Below are positions 31,382 through 42,269 of a DNA stretch of 64,000 nt, piece after piece. Numbering within the stretch: the first letter of the stretch is position 1; every line of letters starts with the position of its first letter. This DNA comes from Teratosphaeria epicoccoides (taxonomy: Eukaryota; Ascomycota; Dothideomycetes; Mycosphaerellales; Teratosphaeriaceae). The DNA lies in assembly GCA_021401465.1 (NCBI GenBank), contig JADDMT010000051.1, positions 1 to 64,000 of the forward strand, read 5' to 3'. The notes under the pieces are model-generated. The model was not told where the DNA came from. It worked only from the letters and a program-made list of their open reading frames with translations, and did no database searches. The position numbers were made by a program, and so were the translations under genes.

Positions 31382-32296
31382 TCATGGCTCCAATGAATAA
31401 GCGTCGTCCGGGTGGTTGGAGGAGTACTGCTGCTGCAGGCGCTCGCCGGCCTCCTCGTCATCGAGAGAGAGGATCGACGGCGCATCTTCTATATCTACCG
31501 TCGCTGCCTCTTCCACAGCATCGACGACTGGAGTATCTAGCTTTCGTATCTCTTCGCTGCCCAACGTTGATCGGGCAACACCGGGCATGGACTCCGTTTT
31601 TTCGAGAACACGTGCCAGACTGTCTTTGGGTCTTACACAGAGAAGCAAGAGCATGCTGCGTTCACGCTCAAGCCAAGCCTTTTCTCTTCGCTTCCACGAC
31701 AGCATTGTTCGCCATCCAGGCGCTCTCCGAAGCGGATAGGCGCCGATAAGTTCACAAGGAGCGGAAGCAATTGTGTATTGGGAAAGCCATGCTGCCACTT
31801 TCGTCCGGGCACGGAGTGGCAGGGTTTCATATACAGCTGATGGCAGCGGAGTAGCGTGGCCTGCAGCCTCTGCAGAGGTGAGTCTTTCCAGTATTTCGGC
31901 CCCGCTGATATACGCAGGTAGTATGGACAAAGCACCCTTGGAATTTGTGATAGCCGCAGACGTGTAATGCGTGCACACCTGCTGGGACACCGTGGACTCG
32001 GTGCCACGTTCCGGAATGATGAGATGTCTGAACATTGCGGGCATCCAGAGATTCCAGACTTCCTCTATAGGCACGAAAGCTGGACACGGCCAACGCTGCG
32101 CCGATGGCTCATCAGACAGAGACAGCTTGCCCTGCGTGTCATGGTCGCTTTGTAAGGATTGGCTCAACCCTGAACTACTTCCACTTGGCGATGTCACCAC
32201 AGCGCTACTCGAGTTGGGCGACGGAATTTGTGCATCGTCGAGGTCTACAGAGGCAGTTCTGGCCGACATGTTCCCAGGTTTCGGGCTACCGCCCAT
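31382..32296 (-). CDS. Unrecognised protein with disordered ends
   Basis: This is a 304-residue protein I cannot place. The first 65 residues are Ser-rich. A central block of about 150 residues looks folded: WPCPAFVPIEEVWNLWMPAM, ALSILPAYISGAEILERL, LPLRARTKVAAWLSQY, PGWRTMLSWKRREKAWLERE. The tail is acidic (SILSLDDEEAGERL). There is no signal peptide or membrane helix. It lies head-to-tail upstream of the phosphatase, with a frame shared by no other gene. Another start (MSARTASV, 32269) is possible. Confidence 0.55.
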   Translation of the reverse strand: MGGSPKPGNMSARTASVDLDDAQIPSPNSSSAVVTSPSGSSSGLSQSLQSDHDTQGKLSLSDEPSAQRWPCPAFVPIEEVWNLWMPAMFRHLIIPERGTESTVSQQVCTHYTSAAITNSKGALSILPAYISGAEILERLTSAEAAGHATPLPSAVYETLPLRARTKVAAWLSQYTIASAPCELIGAYPLRRAPGWRTMLSWKRREKAWLERERSMLLLLCVRPKDSLARVLEKTESMPGVARSTLGSEEIRKLDTPVVDAVEEAATVDIEDAPSILSLDDEEAGERLQQQYSSNHPDDAYSLEP

Positions 32297-32356
32297 TATA
32301 TCGAAGTTCGATTGATCTTCAGGGCGAGAATGTGCCTGACGTTGTGCGCGAGCTAG

Positions 32357-32947
32357 TCAGATCTTGGCGACCCGTCTACGTTTCTCGAGAGCACCAACGC
32401 GTTTGAGATCATCTTCTTCCGCGGGACTTGCGGCCCTGTTGCTGTCAGCTGCTACTGTTCGGACAATTAGATCGAAGCAGGACTCACGTCGGATCAGTCT
32501 GGTACGAAGCAATCGCGAGCACAGTCTTGAGCTCTGTGCTTTCCAGCTCACGCTTGACGACCTCTATCCGTGGCTTGAGACGCGGCCAAAGCAGGCGATT
32601 GAACGTGAGTACATCCACCGCCTGCTCGTTTGACCCTGCATCGCCTGCGACGAGACCTGACTTCTGGACCAACGCTTGCAGTTTGGGCACGAGTGACTCC
32701 GTCTCGGAACAGCAGTCTCGGGCCAGCTTCAGTCCACTGTCATTCCACACCGCCTGGCTGCTGCCCATGTCGATCAGAAGAGACAAAGCCTTGACTTGCT
32801 GCAGTGTGCGCTCGGTTTCGCTGGCGAGACTTCCGACTTCGGTTGGCACCTCCCTCACGTCTTCGACATAGGCGTTCGGCCTTTGGCGATTCCGAATCCT
32901 AGCTCTACTACCGCGATGACTGCGCTGGCCTCACCAAGTCCGGCCAT
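32357..32947 (-). pseudogene. Stand-alone STAND N-terminal domain, frame break
   Basis: The N-terminal frame MAGLGEASAVIAVVELGFGI and, one base out of register, NAYVEDVREVPTEVGSLASE resemble the helical N-terminal domain of fungal STAND (NLR-like) proteins (ASIIAVVQ...YVQ...VPTEI). The frame shift lies near 32895 and no intron can bridge it, as there is no usable GT. After the domain, an intron with donor GTGAGT at about 32486 leads to a short basic tail (EEDDLKRVGALEKRRRVAKI) and a stop at 32357. There is no NACHT or NB-ARC domain. This could be a sequence error, or a relic of a small signalling-domain gene. Confidence 0.55.
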
Positions 32948-33729
32948 GCTGTCGACAAGTACTAGTCAAACGCGACGTACATGACGATCAAGCGCGAGAT
33001 GAGTGACAGTTGTCTCACGTGTCAGCATGTGGGTCTGCAGGCGCTCGCTCGCTGAGCCTCCATGTATCCATAATTTGACGATTGGCTGACCACCAGACCC
33101 CTGACTCTGAGCATGTGCCAAGGTCTCGAAAGCGACATATAGTTCCGAACACATCTTGTGTACAGCGGACAAGGGTAGAAGGCGCCATATAGTGTCGTGA
33201 CACAGCCGAAGTATTGAGAAGCCATTTTGTGTCTGAATTCATACCGGCAGGCGCATGCGTCTATCACGCGAGCAAGCAGAACTTTGAGAGCGCGATGTAA
33301 CAGGCTCTGTAAACAGCAGCAGTCAGCCGATCGTAGAGTCAGCTAGTGATGGCAAGACCAAGGTCATTGATCGCCTCGCTGCCGACCCAGATCCAAAGTA
33401 CCCATCCCGTCGCCGTGGACATATCGAGCCACCGCCACCAGCAGAAAGACGTAATGGACCAGCAGGAAAACGATTGCTTGAAGCCTGCCATGATCAAACC
33501 GCATTTCGAACCTGCTGATGCCGGATCGTATGTTCATGTTCAGCCCACGACATGTGAGCGTCCCATCGCTGGCGCAGCAGTAGCACATCACTACCAATGA
33601 TTTAGCGAAAATAGATATTCAAGAACTCCTACACCAATGGACACAAACTAGGGCCTAGTCGTTGGCAGGAAAGGATGCATTGGCCTTGTATGGCATTTGG
33701 GGAGAATGTAAAGCAAGCCGGGCCCTGGG
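32948..33729. other. Intergenic region
   Basis: This is the upstream region of two divergent genes. Overlapping short open stretches on the minus strand (33015-33267) lack family features. Confidence 0.5.
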
Positions 33730-35931
33730 ATGTTTTATCACATGCAACAAGCCAGAATCAGATATGCAGCAAGTACGAAAGCCCCACCAGCACGAACAAC
33801 CTTGACCTCTGGCTTCAACACTCGACAAAGCCACTTTAAGGTCTACCTCCGATCAGAACAGAAGACACCATCTCAGCCCAGTGACACTATTGCGACGGAC
33901 GAGCACAAGGAAGCTCCGGAGGACCCGGTACGACATACCGAGGGAACACCTGCTGCAAGTATGACAACCACTTGTCATGTTACGCCTCCATCCCTTCGCG
34001 AAGCTGGGGCCTCATTACCGGAGCCACTGGACAAAACACGGGAAAACTGCGTTACAAACTATGAGATGCGGCCTCAAAGAAGGAATGCGGGACTTGGTTT
34101 TACCAGCACCTGGGTCGATCAAGACGACACAGGAGACTATGATCCAAGCAGTGAACGCCGCAAACTCATTCCCAGGAGACATAGAGTGAGGCAACTGTCC
34201 GCTCATTGTGCTTCGATGCGATCTGAAGGCACAGAGGCAGATATTTTGAAACATGCACCAGCGTCGCAGAGTCGACTGGGCTTGCATGTGACCTTGAGAC
34301 TTGATGCTGAAAATCACAAGACAAAATTGAAAGACATCTTGAACTCGGCACCGACTCAAGCTGCGATAGAATACGACCCATTCGTCAAGACATGGCAGCT
34401 AAAGAAAGCAAGAACGGGGCGTTCAAGAAGAAGTAGCAAGCCCGTCCACGTCCAGGACACAAGACCCAACGATTGTGCCCATCTACCTGACGACCTGACC
34501 GGCTATCCTATCGCTCGTGGCTGCTGGGGCTGTCTAGGGCTCGGTATCGCCTTCGCCGAATCCTGCTCCTTGCTGCAAGACGAATACGGGTACCCGTGCC
34601 GCAACTGCAGAGACGAGGGAGAGTATTGCACACCGATCGTATCCCCAAAGTGTAAGCAGCAGTGCGAGGGTTGCAAGCAAAGGAAGAAGCTGTGTAGCTA
34701 TACGTACACGACTGACCATGAGAGACCTTGCGAGGAGTGCGCGGCGGAGGAGTACCAGTGTGCGGCTGGACCGTTGGTGGAAGAGGTCAAGCCGCGCATT
34801 CGCTATGATCGGTCGCCGGCAGATCTGAAGATTATCGCGGCGGCGCTGGCACAAACTGAGCGGCAGTGGCAGCCGAGGGCGCGGCCGGCCAAGAAGTCGA
34901 GCAACTCATCATCAAAGATTGTGACGGAAGAGCCGGTCTCTGTTGGTGATTCGTACTCGGCCGCAGGATACAAGCCCACCGATGTCGAAGAGGATGTGGG
35001 AAACATTGGCAGCAGCCCCCCTCCACAGCAGATTGAGCCGTCACCGTCAGGAATTGTGCATCTTCAAACCGGGTCAACGCTCAAGAAGCAGTCACCTGTC
35101 ACTATGCCCAAGTCGAACCTGTCAGCAAAAGGGGGCCCTGAAAATACCTCAACGCCCAAGAAGCGCATCTTCATCGACCTGACCGAGCCCTCAACACCCA
35201 AGAAACAGCGCGTAGAAAGCCGTCACCCTCACACCTCGCCAACCACTCTCACTCGTCCTCCTCAAAGCATCGATAAAAGCCATATCAAATCCATCAAAAC
35301 CGGCTTCTGCCACCCAGTCACTTTCAACCACCAACCCACACCCACATCCACCTCCAACCGCCCCCGCCCCTGCAATTTCTGCGACGGCACCTCCTTCCCC
35401 CTCCTCAGCCTCGCGCCCAGAACTGTCCAAGTCCTCGACCTCCCCAACGGCCGCGGCTACACCGAGATCGCCGGCGGCTACGCAAGTCGCGGCCACATGC
35501 CCACGCGAATGTGCACGGAATGCACCATGCAGCGCATGAAAATCCTCGTCTGTCCTTCCCACGTCTTGCGACCTCTCCGCACCAGCAAGGAGGACGCCGA
35601 TTTTGAAGGCGCGCTGAATGCGCTGTTCGCGAACAGTCCGAGGCGGGCGGATAAGTGGTGTTCGCTGTGTCCGGCTCTCGCGGCGTACGAGTGTCAGGCG
35701 GAGGGCTGCATGGACAAGGTGGGGGAGTTGTGTGGGGGTTGTGGGCTTATGGTTTGCGAGACGTGCAGGGTGGATTTGGTGAAGAAGTATGGTGGGGATT
35801 TGCAGGTGATGTTGAGGCGGTTGAGGAATGAGCCGATGGAGGTTCGGCCGTTGGGGTTGAGGGCGGATGCGGAGTTTCTGAAGCAGGACGGGCTGTTGAT
35901 GCGGTTCGTGATGGGGAATTTGGGTGCTTAG
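33730..35931 (+). CDS. Double Zn2Cys6-type zinc protein
   Basis: This is a 733-residue Cys-rich protein, probably nuclear. Residues about 260-340 hold two consecutive binuclear-type clusters. The first is CWGC...C...CRNCRDEGEYC (CX2CX10CX10CX2CX6C). The second is CEGCKQRKKLC...CEECAAEEYQC (CX2CX6CX11CX2CX6C), a full match to the Zn2Cys6 consensus with basic KQRKK between Cys. A Ser/Pro-rich disordered middle has PKKR and PKKQR basic spots. The C-terminal 200 residues hold more Cys pairs (CNFCDG, CTECTMQ, WCSLCPALAAYEC, LCGGCGLMVCETC), probably a zinc-binding domain of another type. No fungal-specific transcription-factor domain was seen. The first 80 codons have weak coding character, so the true start may be later. 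Confidence 0.7.
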   Translation: MFYHMQQARIRYAASTKAPPARTTLTSGFNTRQSHFKVYLRSEQKTPSQPSDTIATDEHKEAPEDPVRHTEGTPAASMTTTCHVTPPSLREAGASLPEPLDKTRENCVTNYEMRPQRRNAGLGFTSTWVDQDDTGDYDPSSERRKLIPRRHRVRQLSAHCASMRSEGTEADILKHAPASQSRLGLHVTLRLDAENHKTKLKDILNSAPTQAAIEYDPFVKTWQLKKARTGRSRRSSKPVHVQDTRPNDCAHLPDDLTGYPIARGCWGCLGLGIAFAESCSLLQDEYGYPCRNCRDEGEYCTPIVSPKCKQQCEGCKQRKKLCSYTYTTDHERPCEECAAEEYQCAAGPLVEEVKPRIRYDRSPADLKIIAAALAQTERQWQPRARPAKKSSNSSSKIVTEEPVSVGDSYSAAGYKPTDVEEDVGNIGSSPPPQQIEPSPSGIVHLQTGSTLKKQSPVTMPKSNLSAKGGPENTSTPKKRIFIDLTEPSTPKKQRVESRHPHTSPTTLTRPPQSIDKSHIKSIKTGFCHPVTFNHQPTPTSTSNRPRPCNFCDGTSFPLLSLAPRTVQVLDLPNGRGYTEIAGGYASRGHMPTRMCTECTMQRMKILVCPSHVLRPLRTSKEDADFEGALNALFANSPRRADKWCSLCPALAAYECQAEGCMDKVGELCGGCGLMVCETCRVDLVKKYGGDLQVMLRRLRNEPMEVRPLGLRADAEFLKQDGLLMRFVMGNLGA

Positions 35932-36279
35932 AGCAGGAGGGTGCGCATGTAAGAGCATCTGCTTTGTTTGTGAGGCTGCTGGACGGGCATGTAGTATGCA
36001 TGCATGCACCGGAGATGCGGAGGCGAGGAGAAGGTTACTGATAAACCATCACACAGTATGTGAGCGAAATACTGACCCTGAAATGCACCTTGATATATTT
36101 TCGCTATCCATCCCATCAGCGCCATAGAAGCGCAGGACGTCCCGTTGTCCGAACTCCAAGTCCTCCCGCAGACGCCGCCGCTATGCTATGAATACAAAGC
36201 CTATCTGCTTGAGCAGCTGCTGTAAACTCATTGAAAAAAAATCGAGATTTCATGGCAACAATGCTGTGGAGCGAGCTTC
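35932..36279. other. Intergenic region
   Basis: This lies between the convergent stops of the zinc protein and EAF3. Nothing was recognised except an A-tract near 36234. Confidence 0.5.
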
Positions 36280-37912
36280 CTAGGCACCGCCCTTTGCATT
36301 GTCGACATATTCCTGACCCGGATGCTGGTACTCAGCGGCGAGGTACGTGTCCATGCGCTTGGCCAGCCACTGCGTCATCTTGACCAGCTCCTCGCGCAGG
36401 CGAGCGACAGCCTGGTGATCCATGTTCGTATGGGCGATTAGGTCGGGCATCGAGACTATGCCGTATCAGCATGGCCGGGCTAGATATAGAGTTGTAAGCG
36501 GGACTCACCGAACAGCCGTAGCAGATGCTCGCAGCCGTACACATCCGCAAGGGTCTCACCAGCATGCTCGCCGTGACCTGCCTCGACCTGTTTGTGCATC
36601 TCATAAAATTGCTGCCTTTCGAATCTGTACAGCAGGATCCGGCCCAGGGATTTGTTGAAATACTCCTTCACGCCCGCAATGACCTCTTCCAGGATGTCTG
36701 CATCCGCGGAACCAGGCCGTCGCTGCTGACTCTCGAAGGTTGTATAGTCGTTGAGGAACTTGGTCACCGACGTTGTCGACGGTATGGGTGCGAGCTTGTT
36801 CTCTTTGGTTACATGTTCCCAGTCGTCCACCAGAGCAGACTTGAGAACATCGGGCATAACAAGCCGAACAGCGGGTCTGCGGACAAAGTCGTCCTCCTGT
36901 GAATTTTGCTCGATTAGTTTTGTGCCCGACCTTGCTCGCGAATGACGAAGCATGACATCTGATTTGCGAGGAGCATCCGGCGTAGTGTTGTGCTTTTGTG
37001 GCGACACTGATGCCCCTCGGTCGCGAAGCGGCTACATGACGGCTGAGCGCTTGCCGCCAGCCATGACACGCTATACTGCGATGAAGGCGTGGCCAAAAAT
37101 TCGCATTTTACGTCAGATGCACTGCAAGAGCGCAGTAAACATTACATGTGGCACAGGTAAAGCGCAAATGGAACTCAGAAAGGAGCGCACAAAGGATTTG
37201 GTGAGCCATACCTTGTCAATTCCCTCAATCTCCCGTCCTCTCTTGGTCCCTCTCGTGGGCGCAGGCACAGGTACAGCAGAACTGCGATCTTCACTACCTC
37301 TCGCAGACGACCCCGCAAGGTCCGAGCCAAAAGGCCGCTTCTTTGCGGTGGAAGTAGATGCTGGCTTGCCCGCGGCGGCCCGGCGCTGGGCGTCCATGTC
37401 CTTCTTGAGGTTGTTTGCGAGCTCCTTGTTCTCTTCCGTGAGCTTCCGGATGCGCTCCTGCGGCACCCAGTCGTCCCATCTGTAGTGCTCGAGATGTCAG
37501 CAAGATTCTCCTGAGTTTGGATAAGCGGTGTGGGCTCGTTTGCCGGCGAGTCCCGGAGATCTGCAAGAGGATGGTTCGATATTGAATGTGCGTTGAGCGA
37601 GAGGAGCCGGCAAAGATTCTCGTGAGATGCAGAGAGGAGGATGCCGCGGTCGCAAAGGCGCCGTAGATCGCGTGAGAGGACAAACGAAGCTTCATTCCTC
37701 TTGCAAACCAGGAAAACAAAATCGCAGAAAACCGCAGAAGCAACCTACGTGTTCTTCCAGCCCTTGTAGTGGACTCTGTAGACATGACCGCCGTTCTTGT
37801 CGTTGGAGTCTTTGAGTTTCGAGTCCAGCACCTTGGCCTCGTACAGGAGTTCGCCATGGAAGCAGAGCACTTTCTCATCTTTCGCGTAGACCGGACCTGA
37901 TGCTGGAGCCAT
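36280..37912 (-). CDS. EAF3: EAF3/MRG15-like chromatin reader
   Basis: This is a subunit of the NuA4 acetyltransferase and Rpd3S deacetylase complexes. The chromodomain reads H3K36 methylation and the MRG domain docks partners. Exons are 37912-37749, 37479-37212, 36896-36509 and 36455-36280, giving about 331 residues. The chromodomain runs VYAKDEKVLCFHGELLYEAK, HYKGWKNT-WDDWVPQERI. A basic linker follows (STAKKRPFG, GTKRGREIEG). The MRG domain has RLVMPDVLKSALVDDWE, GRILLYRFERQQ, YGCEHLLRLFVSMPDLIAHT and a final EYVDNAKGGA. The first two introns are 269 and 315 nt, long for this window, and the third is 53 nt. All junctions close in frame. Confidence 0.9.
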
Positions 37913-38791
37913 TTCGATACGCGTCCCTCAGGAGACTGCGTCTGGATCACGGTGAATGGTCTGGATCAATGTGTTGGCGCTGTCATTGCTTGTGTGGCGT
38001 GTCGATGTCTTGATCTTGGTCGCTGGTTAAGCGGAATCCGCGTTTCAACGACGCGCTCAACGGGTCCGTGCGTCCAACTTTTGATGGTGGTAAGGCAGAG
38101 TTATTATTGCAGTCCTGAGTCCACTTCACTAGGCATGGCAATTCGCATGCCGCGATCATCCCGTCGGGTTGGCCAGCCGTTTCTGCGTGGTGCTATGCTC
38201 ACTTAAATGGGAAGTGGACAGCATAGAGCTGACCTGCACCAAGACGAAACACATGACAGGATGTTGATGCCTTGTGGCTGGTCTGATAGTCATTGTCTGT
38301 GCTATGTAGCTAGAAACGTGTGTCTGTTGTCGAACGCCTTCCCTTCCATCTGAACGCTGATTAAACCAAGCACATTGACCTTCCAAGCTTGATCTTTTTG
38401 TGTCACTTAGACGAGGTCGAAAGACAGGTCAGGCACGACGCTATCTCACGCAACCTCGTTCGAGAAGTAGCAAACACAATGAAGAAGTCGATGTCGGCGG
38501 TAGGGCCAGAGCAGGAGCACTTACTTGCCGCGAAGAGGAAAGAAACCGCAAAGGCATCAGCTTGGGGCCGACTCATGCGCGAGGTGGTCCAAGTGAGCAA
38601 GTCTCCAGGTAGCCGGCCAAAGTATGCTTGTGAACAGAGCAGGTAAGTGTGGAGAGAAGGGACGTGAGCTCACCTGCATGCACTCACCTCCTCTCAAATC
38701 AGCATTGACACCGCACTCTAAATTCCTTGTGAATACGACTTCCAATAAGCGATATATGGTATGTACTGACCTTGTCGTCGCCACACCCCGC
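37913..38791. other. Intergenic region
   Basis: This holds the EAF3 upstream region and the SNU66 3' flank. Short open stretches on both strands at 38389-38646 overlap each other and carry no domain. Confidence 0.5.
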
Positions 38792-40765
38792 TTACTGCAA
38801 TCGCACACCAGCTTGCTTCTGCCTCTTGCCCTCTCTGCCCTGCACGTTCAAGAATCCACCCTCCTCGCCAATGCCAAGCACACCCTTACCTTGCTCCCTC
38901 TTCTCATCCTCAATCTTTTTCAGCCTCTTCTCAGTTTTCATCTTCCCGCTGCCCTTGCCATGGAACATATGCGACAGATGCTTGAATGCTTCTTTTTGGT
39001 TCATGCTGCGGCCATGCTCATCGTGGTACTGCAGCTTCACATCCGGTCTGTACTGCTTGTTGAACATGTCTGCCTGCAGACGTGCCAGATACTGCTCGCG
39101 AGCTTCGTTCTGCTGGCGAGCATAGGCGTCGCGTTCACGGTTGGACATGCGATCCCAGCGGCCCGAGCGGCGATCGACTTCACGCTGCTCCTTGGCTTTT
39201 TGATCGTATTCGTCAATGAGGTGTTGCTTATCAGCCAAGAACCTGGCCCGCTGGCGCTCCTTCTCCGTGAGATCGGCTGCTGCTGTGTCTTGAACAATGC
39301 CCCTTTTGCGAAGCATTGCTAACGACGCTCCAAGACCTGATCCAGACATCGTATCTTCTTCGTCCAGGCCAGTTGCAGTTATGTCTGCTGTTGGAGTAGA
39401 GGTCGCACGCTCGCCGCTCCGAGCGCGTTCTTCCACATCTTCTGCGTCGACGGGAGACTCCATGTTGGCGTCGCCGTCCTCGACCTCCTCATCTTCCGCA
39501 GGCGCAAGCTGAGCTGTTCGACCCTTCAAAATGCGGACTTCTGGTGCCTCGGGTTTTTTCAGATTTGCCACGAATTCTGTAGTTTCGTCCATGATTAAAC
39601 CACCGTCATCAGGCTCGGGGTCATCGACTGGCATCTCTTCACGCAATTGCCGTGCCAACTCTCCCGCGTCTGTCTTCTTGCGCTTCATGAGAGCTTTCCT
39701 CCGCTGTTCTGCAAGTTTCGCCTGCAAATCATCGTCGTCGAATTCTAGTGCGCGCTTCTTTGCAACACCATTGCTCTGCAGGCCGTCGATTTCCATGGCG
39801 TCACTGCTCTGCTCTGCTATAGGATGGACGGGGAAGAGGTCGTCCTCATCACTGACCTTCTGACGAGACTTCTTCTCCTTTTTCTTTTTTGGCTTCTTGA
39901 CCTTGACAGTTGCAGTGTCCACATAATCAGAGATTGGAGCGTCGTCAACCAGCATGTCCAAATTGATCTTAACACCTTTGCTCTTGACTTGACCATCTTC
40001 ATCCAGAATCTTCTTCTTATTCTCGACCATGTTACCTGTGCCATCCAAAGCAAAACTGTTACCCTGCTTGCCTTCGATCTCCTCATCATATTTCGAAAGC
40101 ACAGCCTTCACCTCGCCTTGCTCCGTTGGATCGTAATCTGGTCGCTTCTTCTTGAGCTTCAGCTTCTCTTCTAGATTCTCCTTAGCCCTTAGCTCGGCGT
40201 TCTCCAGCTCGTCATCTTCGCTTTCTTCGCCGATCGCAGCATCCTTGAGTGTCAGGACGTGCTCTCCCGTCGTTTCATCGAAATCATCGGCCTGGTGTCC
40301 AACTTTGACTCCTGCCAGATCTTTTGACGTATACTCTACCTGCTGCTGTTCACGCTCGGCAAGCTCTTCAGCCATCTTGCGCGCCTTGTCAATTTTCCTC
40401 TGCCGCTTCTTCTGGCCGAGTAGCCAGCTCCGCGTATCCTGCTCTTCCTCCTCGTCAGCATCGCCCAGGCCCTTGCCCTCCATCTTCGCAAACCTTGCCG
40501 CGGCATCCCTCGCTTTTTTCGTCGCAGCTTTGCGTTTCTCCCGCTCTTCTTTTTCTCGACGTTCTGCGTCCAACTTCTGCCAGTTTTTGTCTGCCAGCGC
40601 CGCCCGCTTATCCAGTGTGCTTACATCCTCCTCGCTTTCCGATCCGGATTCGTTCTCCTTGAAGTGCGGCCCGCTCTTGCCAGGCATGGGCAAAGGTGCC
40701 ATACCAAGCGAGGCGCGGACCTTGTTCATCGCCTCGATTTGCGCTGCATCCATGGTGGCCGCCAT
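38792..40765 (-). CDS. SNU66: SNU66/SART1, U4/U6.U5 tri-snRNP protein
   Basis: This is a 657-residue highly charged protein. SART1/Snu66 stabilises the tri-snRNP and is needed for spliceosome activation. Family marks are LADKNWQKLDAERREKEERE near the N-terminus, TSKDLAGVKVGHQADDF, GEHVLTLKDAAIG, RPDYDPTEQGEVKAVLSKYD and KGVKINLDMLVDD. Near the C-terminus are LQYHDEHGRSMNQKEAFKHL, SHMFHGKGSGKMKTEKRL and GVLGIGEEGGFLNVQ. The start at 40765 (MAATMDAAQIEAMNKVRASL) fits the family. There are no introns and no lesion. Confidence 0.93.
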   Translation of the reverse strand: MAATMDAAQIEAMNKVRASLGMAPLPMPGKSGPHFKENESGSESEEDVSTLDKRAALADKNWQKLDAERREKEEREKRKAATKKARDAAARFAKMEGKGLGDADEEEEQDTRSWLLGQKKRQRKIDKARKMAEELAEREQQQVEYTSKDLAGVKVGHQADDFDETTGEHVLTLKDAAIGEESEDDELENAELRAKENLEEKLKLKKKRPDYDPTEQGEVKAVLSKYDEEIEGKQGNSFALDGTGNMVENKKKILDEDGQVKSKGVKINLDMLVDDAPISDYVDTATVKVKKPKKKKEKKSRQKVSDEDDLFPVHPIAEQSSDAMEIDGLQSNGVAKKRALEFDDDDLQAKLAEQRRKALMKRKKTDAGELARQLREEMPVDDPEPDDGGLIMDETTEFVANLKKPEAPEVRILKGRTAQLAPAEDEEVEDGDANMESPVDAEDVEERARSGERATSTPTADITATGLDEEDTMSGSGLGASLAMLRKRGIVQDTAAADLTEKERQRARFLADKQHLIDEYDQKAKEQREVDRRSGRWDRMSNRERDAYARQQNEAREQYLARLQADMFNKQYRPDVKLQYHDEHGRSMNQKEAFKHLSHMFHGKGSGKMKTEKRLKKIEDEKREQGKGVLGIGEEGGFLNVQGREGKRQKQAGVRLQ

Positions 40766-42269
40766 GATGGAAAGTGTGAGCCGGTGATGACTTTCAAGAT
40801 ATACACTGCTGCCGTGATCGCTGGTTTAACCGCCTAAGATCCGGTGTAGGAGTGATAGTGGACTTGTAGGTTGTGGAAGCGACATCGTCAAGTGCAGGAT
40901 GCATGGACCCGCTTGACTCGCGCGCTGGAGGCTAGACCCAAAGGAGATATATCCGCCAAGTGCCTGCGCTGAAAACTTCCTCTCCATCTCCCACCGTCCT
41001 TTTCTCTTGCTTCACGCAAAACACAGATCTGTGCCCGGCGATCCCCTCCTGCCTCCGCGGCAGTTCTGGGTCGATTGTCGGTCAGTTCGACTTTCTATAC
41101 AGGAGCCTTGACATCAGTGGGTGGTTGTGGTCGACAGATCTCAGAACGAGTGCATCTTGAGGCTCTTCGTGAGACTCGGTGCATGGGCGCTATATTCCGA
41201 GTCGTTCCCGAGTCCGTTGGACATTGAGGGTTGGGAAAAACCATAGCTTGCCTACATACTCTGCCTTTACACTCTCATCGCGAACGACAAGGACGGCGAC
41301 ATCAAGCTCGGCACAGGTACTAAAGATCCGGATGGTGGACGACAGTCTACGACTCTGATGGCTCCTGTCCGCTCTATCATCTCCCGACCGGTCCTTCGTT
41401 TGCTTACTGGAGTCAGAATTTTAAGCTGTCCGCTGCTCCGCCCTCCAGTCGTTGTATTGCGCGATATGGCTGCGTTCATATGGGGACGCATAGCTCGCTG
41501 AGAGAGCTATCAGCCTTTATTCAGCCTTCACGACTTTCTCGTCATGTGTGTGCCGCCGTGACAGAAGCTGTATAGTTGGCGTTGAGAATTTCTGTTCCTG
41601 TGGTACTTCTCTGCATAGGCAAATTATGCGCTGGCCTACCACCTGTGAGGTTCTCTATGACGGACATCCCCTCTACCACGCCATTCAACGACGGCAACGT
41701 CGCCTTACTCTGCACACTACATAAGCCGCGACCGAAGAGCCTCTCGACGGCCATGTGCATGGCCCCGCTAGCAACAAGGCGCCGCTGGCAAGCCAGCCAC
41801 TCCCGTGGCGCGACACAATCGGCCTCGTCCGCAAGTACCAGCTTGCGCATTGCTATAATCGCCATTTGACACTCAATGCGTCGGATACTACTCACGTGTA
41901 AGATTGCGTCTCCAAATTGATAAACATCGCATTGCCGGAGCAAGTTTGTCGATCAGACCAAGTCGACCCCAATTTTTAAGCGAGGCATTGCGGCTGAGCA
42001 TCAGAGTATCTTAAAATGGTAACACTTGCGTTTTCGATGTTGATCCTGTGGAGCAGCAGGGAGGCTGATCCTTCAGCTGAGAACGCTCAAATGTATCACA
42101 GGTCGCAGAATGTTATTAACAGACGCTCCCACCGCCTATGTCCGAGCACTGAGCACTGCGTGTCGTCCGATCACCGAACACACATCTACTCATAGCGGTC
42201 CACACCTCTTTGGACAGGCCAATAGCACTGCGACCATAACACGCTGCTTGTCATCAACCGACACTCACC
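40766..42269. other. Gene-poor region
   Basis: No supported gene was found in 1.5 kb. A minus-strand 133-codon open stretch (41542-41943) and a plus-strand one opposite it (41576-41869, with a hydrophobic start) carry no recognisable domain. It borders the accessory island at 42-46.7 kb. Confidence 0.5.

Noticed and set aside
41542..41943. Minus-strand 133-codon frame and the frame opposite it
   Set aside because: Both strands are open over the same bases and neither shows family features, so chance is likely.
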